From Burkholderia lata (GTDB lineage Bacteria; Pseudomonadota; Gammaproteobacteria; Burkholderiales; Burkholderiaceae), in NCBI RefSeq assembly GCF_000012945.1, contig NC_007510.1, forward strand, positions 2,852,001 to 2,916,000: 64,000 bases of DNA, written 5' to 3'. The notes under the pieces were generated by a model that saw only the letters and a list, made by a program, of their open reading frames with translations, searched no databases and was not told the origin of the DNA. The position numbers and the translations under genes are program-made. Below, in pieces: positions 58,470 to 64,000 of the stretch; positions within the stretch are counted from its first letter, which is position 1, and every line of letters begins with the position of its first letter.

Positions 58470-59981
58470 TCACTGGCCGGCGCGGTCGATCAGGAACTGC
58501 GCGAGCAGCGGCACCGGACGGCCCGTCGCACCCTTCGCCGCCCCACCCTTCCAGGCGGTGCCCGCGATGTCGAGGTGGGCCCACGGATAGCTCTCGGTGA
58601 AGCGCGACAGGAAGCACGCGGCCGTCACGGCGCCGGCCGGGCGCCCGCCGATGTTCGCGAGATCCGCGAAATTCGACTTCAGCTGATCCTGGTACTCGTC
58701 GTCGAGCGGCATGCGCCATGCCGGGTCGTTCGCTTCGCGCGACGCGTCGAGCAGTTCGCCCGCGAGCGCGTCGTCCGTCGAGAACAGGCCGCTGTTGTGG
58801 CCGCCCAGCGCGATCACGCACGCGCCCGTCAGCGTGGCCACGTCGATCACGGCGGCCGGCTTGAAGCGTTCGGCATACGTGAGCGCGTCGCACAGGATCA
58901 GACGGCCTTCGGCGTCGGTGTTCAGCACCTCGATCGTCAGGCCCTTCATGCTGGTGACGATGTCGCCCGGCTTCGTCGCGTTGCCGCCCGGCATGTTCTC
59001 GCAGGTCGGCACGATCGCGACGACGTTGATCTTCAGGCCCATCTCGGCGACCGCACGCATCGTGCCGAGCACGGAACCCGCGCCGCACATGTCGTACTTC
59101 ATCTCGTCCATGCCCTCGCCCGGCTTCAGCGAGATGCCGCCCGTGTCGAACGTGATGCCCTTGCCGACCAGCACGACCGGCGCGGCCTTCGCGGCGGCGC
59201 CCTGGTAGTGCAGCACGATGAACTGCGGCGGCTCGACCGACGCGCGCGCGACCGACAGGAACGAGCCCATCTTCAGCGCCTGGATCTGCTTGAGGCCGAG
59301 CACTTCCGCCTTCAGGCCCCAATCCTTCGCGATCTTCTTCGCGGTGTTGCCGAGGTAGGTCGGCGTGCAGACGTTGCCCGGCAGGTTGCCGAGGTCGCGG
59401 GTGAGATCCATCCCGTTCGCGAGCGCGACGGCCTGCTTGACCGCGACCTTCGCGGCCTTTTCGTCGGACGGATCGACGCTGAACACGACGCGCTTGAGCG
59501 TGTGCGACGCCGGTTCCGGCTTGCTCTTCATCTGCGTGAAGCGGTACGTCTCGTTGCGCAGCGCGAGAATCGCGGCGCGCACGCCCCAGTCGGAGCTGCG
59601 CTCGTCGACCGGCAGTTGCGCGAGCGTGAACGTGACCTGGACGACCTTGGTCGCCAGCAGCGCGCGCCATGCGGCCGTCACGGCATCGTTATAGGCTTTC
59701 TGATTGAAAGCATCCTGCTTGCCGAGGCCGACGAGCAGCACGCGCGACGCGCCGATGCCCGACACTTCGTGCAGGAACAGCGTCTTGCCGCGCTTGCCGT
59801 CCATGTCGCCGGCCTTGATCACGCGCGAAATCAGCCCCTTGGTGGCCGTGTCGATGTCGAGCGCCGCGCCCGACAGGGTCTGCGCCTCGAAGATGCCGAG
59901 CACGATGCAGTCGGACTTCCCGGTCAGGAACCCCTTCGCCTCGCCTTTGCTCCAATCACAGCCTTTTATGCTAAAGTCCAT
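58470..59981 (-). CDS. pepA: Cytosol (leucyl) aminopeptidase
   Basis: 503 aa. Two-metal M17 peptidase that removes N-terminal residues. The catalytic domain has [11 protein letters not shown] with metal/catalytic Lys and Asp, the KYDMCGAG stretch, and the family signature NTDAEGRL with metal ligands Asp and Glu. N-terminal domain about 1-170. In E. coli PepA also binds DNA in plasmid resolution. First gene of pepA-holC-DUF2486, divergent from lptF. Confidence 0.96.
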   Translation of the reverse strand: MDFSIKGCDWSKGEAKGFLTGKSDCIVLGIFEAQTLSGAALDIDTATKGLISRVIKAGDMDGKRGKTLFLHEVSGIGASRVLLVGLGKQDAFNQKAYNDAVTAAWRALLATKVVQVTFTLAQLPVDERSSDWGVRAAILALRNETYRFTQMKSKPEPASHTLKRVVFSVDPSDEKAAKVAVKQAVALANGMDLTRDLGNLPGNVCTPTYLGNTAKKIAKDWGLKAEVLGLKQIQALKMGSFLSVARASVEPPQFIVLHYQGAAAKAAPVVLVGKGITFDTGGISLKPGEGMDEMKYDMCGAGSVLGTMRAVAEMGLKINVVAIVPTCENMPGGNATKPGDIVTSMKGLTIEVLNTDAEGRLILCDALTYAERFKPAAVIDVATLTGACVIALGGHNSGLFSTDDALAGELLDASREANDPAWRMPLDDEYQDQLKSNFADLANIGGRPAGAVTAACFLSRFTESYPWAHLDIAGTAWKGGAAKGATGRPVPLLAQFLIDRAGQ

Positions 59982-60103
59982 CGCGCTTGTCCTCGGATAA
60001 AATCTGGGCTAAGGATGAAAGCCGCAATTATCCGCTATTTTTCCCGTGGCGGCGCGAGCGCTCCACCACGCGTGCGCAGCCTCCCGCCCTCTTCTCATCA
60101 AGA

Positions 60104-61195
60104 ATGATCTTCGAACGCTCCCTCCAGCGCGAGCTTGCGTATACGGCTGGCGCCGTGTTCATGGTGCTGCTCACGATCATGCTCACGACGATGATGATCC
60201 GCATCGTCGGCTACGCCGCGTCCGGTGAAATCGATCCGCGGGACGTCCTCGTGCTGATCGGCCTCACCGTGATCGGCTACCTCGCCGTGATGCTCGTCGT
60301 CACGCTGTTCGTGTCGATCCTGTTCGTGCTGACCCGGTGGTACCGGGACTCCGAAATGGTCGTGTGGCTCGCGTCGGGCGTGAGCCTCACGCGCCTCATC
60401 AAGCCGATCGGCGTGTTTGCCACGCCGATCATCCTGCTGATCGCCTTCTTCGCATTCGTCGGCTGGCCGTGGTCGAACCAGCAAAGCAAGATGATCAAGG
60501 CACGCTTCCAGCAGCGCGACGAGATCTCGCTGCTCGCGCCGGGCCAGTTCCGCGAGTCGGCCACGAACCACCGCGTGTTCTTCATCGAGAAGATGACGCC
60601 CGACCAGAGCAAGGTGCAGAACGTGTTCGTGACCTCGACCGAGAACGGCAAGGTCAACGTGGTCGTGTCGCAGACAGGCCATACGGAAACGCGCGACGGC
60701 AGCCGCTTCGTCGTCCTGGAGGACGGCCGCCGCTACGACGGCACGCCCGGCCAGCCGAACTTCAAGATCATGGAGTTCGAGCGCTACGGCGTGAAGATCA
60801 CGAGCACCCCGGTCACCAACGTGCCGACCACCAACAGCACGCCGACGCCGGACCTGCTGCGCAACCCGACGAACGACAACCTCGCGGAATTCGCGTGGCG
60901 CGCGGGACTGCCGCTGATCGCGATCAACCTGATGGTGCTCGGCATTCCGCTGTCGTACCAGAACCCGCGCCGCAGCCGCACGATCAACCTCGTGATGGCC
61001 GTGCTGATCTACCTCACGTACTCGAACCTGCTGAACGTGGTGCAGTCGCAGATCGAACAGGGCAAGATGTCGTTCGGTGTCGGGCTCGTTGGCCTGCATC
61101 TGGTCGTCGCGGTGATCGTCGCGTTCATCTTCTGGTTGCGCGTGCGCAATCGTCCGCTGTTTACACGCGCGCTGTTCGGCCGCTCGGGAGCATGA
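60104..61195 (+). CDS. lptF: LPS export ABC transporter permease LptF
   Basis: 363 aa. Starts MIFERSLQRELAYTAGAVF, with six transmembrane helices in two groups (three before about residue 125, three after about 265) and a periplasmic beta-jellyroll between. YRDSEMVVWLASGVS is the coupling-helix region that meets the LptB ATPase. It moves lipopolysaccharide from inner to outer membrane with LptG. ATG 60104 chosen by family start. Four bases before lptG. Confidence 0.95.
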   Translation: MIFERSLQRELAYTAGAVFMVLLTIMLTTMMIRIVGYAASGEIDPRDVLVLIGLTVIGYLAVMLVVTLFVSILFVLTRWYRDSEMVVWLASGVSLTRLIKPIGVFATPIILLIAFFAFVGWPWSNQQSKMIKARFQQRDEISLLAPGQFRESATNHRVFFIEKMTPDQSKVQNVFVTSTENGKVNVVVSQTGHTETRDGSRFVVLEDGRRYDGTPGQPNFKIMEFERYGVKITSTPVTNVPTTNSTPTPDLLRNPTNDNLAEFAWRAGLPLIAINLMVLGIPLSYQNPRRSRTINLVMAVLIYLTYSNLLNVVQSQIEQGKMSFGVGLVGLHLVVAVIVAFIFWLRVRNRPLFTRALFGRSGA

Positions 61196-61198
61196 TCG

Positions 61199-62347
61199 AT
61201 GCGGCTCTATGAAAAGTACTTCGCGCGGCAGATCTACGTCACGTTCGTCTTCATCCTGTTCGCGTTCTCGGGCCTGTTCTTCTTCTTCGACCTGATCAGC
61301 GAACTGAACTCGGTCGGGCACGGCAACTACAAGTTCGGCTACGCGGTATTGCGCGTCGCGCTGCAGACCCCGTCGCGCTTCTACGAAATCATCCCGGTCG
61401 CCGCGCTGATCAGTGCGATCTATGTGTTCGCGCAGATGGCCGCGAACTCGGAATTCACGATCTTCCGCGTGTCGGGCCTCGCGACCAACCAGGCGCTGCG
61501 CTCGCTCCTGAAGATCGGCGTGCCGCTCGTGATCATCACCTACCTGATCGGTGAATTCGTCGGCCCGTATGCCGACCAGCTGTCCGAACGCGTGCGGCTG
61601 CAGGCGCTCGGCGCGTCGGTGTCGTCGAACTTCCAGTCGGGCGTGTGGGTGAAGGACACGCTCGCGGCCCGTGAAAACGGCGAGCAGGTCACGCGCTTCG
61701 TCAACGTCGGCAGCCTGTCGCCCGACTCGACGATCAGCAACGTGCGCATCTACGAATTCGATTCGAAATTCCAGCTGCGCAACGTGCGAATCGCGCAGAC
61801 GGGCCGCTACGAGCCGCCCGGCCACTGGCTGCTGAAGGGCGTCACCGAAACCGAGCTGACGCCGATCAAGCCGATCAGCGGCCAGCCGGCCGACGCGCTG
61901 AACCCCGTGTACCGGTCGCAACAGGTATCGCTGCCCGAATACCGGCTGCGCTCGGACCTGACGCCGCAGATCCTGTCGGTGCTGCTCGTGTCGCCGGAGC
62001 GCATGTCGATCATCAACCTGTTCCGCTACATCCAGCACTTGCGCGAAAATCAGCAGGACACGCAGCGCTACGACATCGCGCTGTGGCGCAAGCTGCTGTA
62101 TCCGTTCGCCGTGTTCGTGATGCTCGTGCTGTCGCTGCCGTTCGCGTACCTGCACACGCGTGCGGGCGTGGTCGGCGTGAAGGTGTTCGGCGGCATCATG
62201 CTCGGCATGAGCTTCCAGCTCCTCAATACGCTGTTCTCGCACATCGGCACGCTGAACACGTGGCCCGCGCCGCTCACCGCGGCCACGCCGGGCCTGATCT
62301 ATCTCGCGCTCGGCCTGTTCGCGCTCAAGTGGGTCGACCGGCACTGA
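61199..62347 (+). CDS. lptG: LPS export ABC transporter permease LptG
   Basis: 382 aa. MRLYEKYFARQIYVTFVFIL opens the first helix. FTIFRVSGLATNQALR is the coupling helix, a periplasmic jellyroll follows, and the three C-terminal helices end in IYLALGLFALKW. Partner of LptF in the LptB2FG extractor. Immediately follows lptF. Confidence 0.95.
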   Translation: MRLYEKYFARQIYVTFVFILFAFSGLFFFFDLISELNSVGHGNYKFGYAVLRVALQTPSRFYEIIPVAALISAIYVFAQMAANSEFTIFRVSGLATNQALRSLLKIGVPLVIITYLIGEFVGPYADQLSERVRLQALGASVSSNFQSGVWVKDTLAARENGEQVTRFVNVGSLSPDSTISNVRIYEFDSKFQLRNVRIAQTGRYEPPGHWLLKGVTETELTPIKPISGQPADALNPVYRSQQVSLPEYRLRSDLTPQILSVLLVSPERMSIINLFRYIQHLRENQQDTQRYDIALWRKLLYPFAVFVMLVLSLPFAYLHTRAGVVGVKVFGGIMLGMSFQLLNTLFSHIGTLNTWPAPLTAATPGLIYLALGLFALKWVDRH

Positions 62348-62374
62348 GCGCCGCGTCACGACGGAGGCTTCGAC

Positions 62375-62758
62375 ATGAGTTCGCACGGCATCGTCCTGTT
62401 CGGCCACGGCGCCCGCGACCCGCGCTGGGCTGAGCCGTTCGAGCGGCTCGCCGCACGGCTGCGCGGCGCCCCCTCCCCCGCTGCACACGTGTCGCTCGCG
62501 TTCCTCGAGCTGATGACGCCGTCGCTCGGTGATGCGATCGCCGCGCAGGTCGCGGCCGGCTGCTCGCACATCACCGTGGTGCCCGTGTTCTTCGGCCAGG
62601 GCGGCCATGTCCGCCGCGACCTGCCGCAGCTCGTCGACGCATGCCGCGCCGCGCATCCCGGTGTCGAGATCCGCTGCGCGACGGCCGTTGGCGAAGACGA
62701 CGGCGTGCTCGACGCGATCGCGCTCTACTGCATCGACCAGATCGGCGACGGCGCGTAA
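62375..62758 (+). CDS. cbiX: CbiX/SirB family chelatase
   Basis: 127 aa single-domain protein: HGIVLFGHGARDPRW with the catalytic His, FLELMTPSLGDAI, and VVPVFFGQGGHVRRDLP with the second His. Inserts iron or cobalt into sirohydrochlorin. The short form acts as a dimer. Convergent with cobA (SUMT), whose product is one step upstream of sirohydrochlorin, which favours sirohaem synthesis for sulphite reduction, but cobalt chelation for B12 cannot be excluded. Confidence 0.9.
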   Translation: MSSHGIVLFGHGARDPRWAEPFERLAARLRGAPSPAAHVSLAFLELMTPSLGDAIAAQVAAGCSHITVVPVFFGQGGHVRRDLPQLVDACRAAHPGVEIRCATAVGEDDGVLDAIALYCIDQIGDGA

Positions 62759-62786
62759 CTCACGCCGTCACGGCCCACAAAGAAAA

Positions 62787-62816
62787 AGCGCTGGCTTCCG
62801 CCAGCGCTTTTTTTCG
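62787..62816. terminator. Bidirectional terminator between cbiX and cobA
   Basis: AGCGCTGGC/GCCAGCGCT stem with loop TTCC; an A run on the left and seven T on the right. Confidence 0.9.
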
Positions 62817-62840
62817 TTCGGGACTCCAGCCGGATTCCGC

Positions 62841-63590
62841 TCAGGCCGCATTTCGCAGCGCATCACCCGCCTTTGCCTGCCCGGCGCGCTCGGCGAACGC
62901 ATCGCCGATCATCAGCAGGCTCGGTTCCGCAGGATCGAGCCACGCCTGCGCGTCGCCCGCCGCCATCTGCGCGAGCGTCAGCGTCAACGTGCGTTCGCGC
63001 GCGGTGCTGCACGCCTCGACGATCGCCACGGGCGTCGCCGGCGCACGGCCCGCGTCGATCAGTTCCTGCGCGATGCCGGGTGCGCTGTCGCGGCCCATGT
63101 AATAGACCATCGAATCGGCGCGCGCGGCTTCGCGAATCTCGTCGCTGCCCGGCGCACGGCTGTGCGTCGCGAACGCGACGCTGCGCGACACGCCGCGCAA
63201 CGTCAGCGAACGCTTCAGCGTCGCGGCCCCGGCCAGCGCCGCGGTGATGCCCGGCACGACCTCGTAGTCGATGCCGGCTGCTTCCAGCGCGCGCATCTCC
63301 TCTTCGGCACGACCGAACAGCATCGGGTCGCCGCCCTTCAGCCGCACGACATGCGCATGCTCGCGTGCCGCATCGACGATCTGCTTGTTGATGAAGTGCT
63401 GCGCGGTCGAGCGCTGCCCGCAGCGCTTGCCGACCGCGATCCGGCGCGCATTCGGCGCGTAATCGAGCATCGCGGGCTCGACGAGCGCGTCGTGCAGCAC
63501 GACGTCCGCCTGTGCGAGCAGCCGCGCGCCGCGCACCGTGATGAGGTCGGCCGCGCCCGGCCCTGCTCCGATCAGATACACCTTGCCCAT
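62841..63590 (-). CDS. cobA: Uroporphyrinogen-III C-methyltransferase (SUMT)
   Basis: 249 aa. Methylates uroporphyrinogen III twice to precorrin-2, the branch to sirohaem and cobalamin. Motifs: VYLIGAGPGAADLITVRG (4-21), VVRLKGGDPMLFGRAEEE, VVPGITAALAGAA and MVYYMGRDS. A free-standing SUMT without the CysG oxidase/chelatase part. It lies 70 bp downstream of cysN on the same strand, as in sulphate-assimilation operons that need sirohaem. Confidence 0.94.
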   Translation of the reverse strand: MGKVYLIGAGPGAADLITVRGARLLAQADVVLHDALVEPAMLDYAPNARRIAVGKRCGQRSTAQHFINKQIVDAAREHAHVVRLKGGDPMLFGRAEEEMRALEAAGIDYEVVPGITAALAGAATLKRSLTLRGVSRSVAFATHSRAPGSDEIREAARADSMVYYMGRDSAPGIAQELIDAGRAPATPVAIVEACSTARERTLTLTLAQMAAGDAQAWLDPAEPSLLMIGDAFAERAGQAKAGDALRNAA

Positions 63591-63660
63591 GTTTGTCGCT
63601 TCGCCTTCCAGCGGGCGTCGGCTCCGGTCCGCGCCGCTGCAAAGCGGCGCGGCTTCCCGG

Positions 63661-64000
63661 TTACGCCGAGAACGCCCGGATCATCCCTGCGGCGACCGTG
63701 TGGTGCGTCGCCTCGTCGATCAGCACGAACGCACCGGTACCCGGATGCGCGTCGTACGTGTCGCAGACGATCGGCTTCTGCAGCGTCAGCGCGACGCGGC
63801 CGATGTCGTTCATCTTCAGATCGTGACGGTCGGTCGCGTGCGACAGCGTGTGCACGTCGAGCACCTGCTTGACGCCACCGATCTTCGCGAACACCGTGCT
63901 GGTGGTCTGCTTCAGCAGGTACTTGCGCTGCGGCGACAGCGGCGTCTCGTCGAACCAGCACAGATCCGCTTCAAGCTTCTTCGCCGGCTCGACCGGCTCG
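63661..64000 (-). CDS. cysN: Sulfate adenylyltransferase subunit 1, C-terminal part
   Basis: 112 residues of the C-terminus, cut by the window edge. It reads EADLCWFDETPLSPQRKYLL, then a beta-barrel with IGGVKQVLDVHTLSH, LKMNDIGRVALTLQKPI and GTGAFVLIDEATHHTVAAGM. This is the EF-Tu-like third domain of the GTPase subunit CysN. The GTP-binding domain lies outside the window. With CysD it activates sulphate to APS. Upstream of cobA in the same direction. Confidence 0.88.
   Translation of the reverse strand, partial: EPVEPAKKLEADLCWFDETPLSPQRKYLLKQTTSTVFAKIGGVKQVLDVHTLSHATDRHDLKMNDIGRVALTLQKPIVCDTYDAHPGTGAFVLIDEATHHTVAAGMIRAFSA

Noticed and set aside
60098..62656. 852-residue open frame opposite lptF and lptG
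   Set aside because: His/Glu/Arg-rich antisense shadow of two conserved membrane proteins.

Overview
The window is GC-rich, gene-dense core chromosome of a Betaproteobacterium. It most likely comes from Burkholderia, and the Burkholderia cepacia complex fits best. The basis is the strong G/C third-position bias, the fused hemD-hemX gene, the scpA-panC-panD order, the pepA-holC-DUF2486 block, the zapB/zapA-6S RNA-EVE block and the cysN-cobA pair. This is recognition from family knowledge, not a database search. About 60 protein genes, one 6S RNA and one cobalamin riboswitch were found. No tRNA, rRNA, insertion sequence, prophage or CRISPR array was seen.

Layout. 0-2.3 kb: end of an SDR dehydrogenase gene, then an MFS anion/sugar-acid transporter whose leader holds a 49-bp tandem repeat. 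2.4-4.0 kb: an HTH protein translationally coupled to an alpha/beta hydrolase fused to DUF4180. 4.1-8.3 kb: haem operon hemC-hemDX-hemY (minus), divergent from ppc (8.5-11.6 kb). 11.7-13.4 kb: a SAM methyltransferase and an XRE/MmyB-type regulator, divergent across a perfect palindrome. 13.5-18.4 kb: a Csu-type (spore-coat-U) chaperone-usher pilus locus with the two-domain, tip-like subunit on the opposite strand. 18.5-26.4 kb: argH, a HAD phosphatase, then dcd, an Orn/Lys/Arg decarboxylase coupled to a double LprI-domain protein, a degenerate SodC-like lipoprotein and apbC. 26.8-30 kb: an OmpA-like lipoprotein and metG. 30-36 kb: tamA-tamB. 36.2-38.8 kb: DUF3460, scpA, panC, panD. 38.9-40.5 kb: an orphan ParA-like ATPase, DoxX and a 46-aa secreted peptide.

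40.5-50.3 kb is a late cobalamin (B12) region. cobQ is divergent from cobU-cbiB-cobC-btuF. A second, convergent operon (btuC-btuD-cobT-cobS-alpha-ribazole phosphatase) sits behind a cobalamin riboswitch. Together these genes cover corrinoid uptake, cobyric acid amidation, aminopropanol attachment, nucleotide loop assembly and the final phosphatase step. No ring-building genes are present except the SUMT cobA and the chelatase cbiX at 62.4-63.6 kb, which lie beside cysN and more likely serve sirohaem.

50.4-64 kb: zapB-like/zapA, 6S RNA, EVE protein, SIMPL protein, lgt, a LysR regulator divergent from ilvD, a cytochrome c, pepA-holC-DUF2486, lptF-lptG, cbiX, cobA and the 3' end of cysN. Most genes are ordinary housekeeping genes. 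The less explained items are the 49-bp promoter repeat, the hydrolase-DUF4180 fusion with a possible internal start, the SodC-like lipoprotein lacking metal ligands, the split pilus locus and the repeated motif in the DUF2486 protein.
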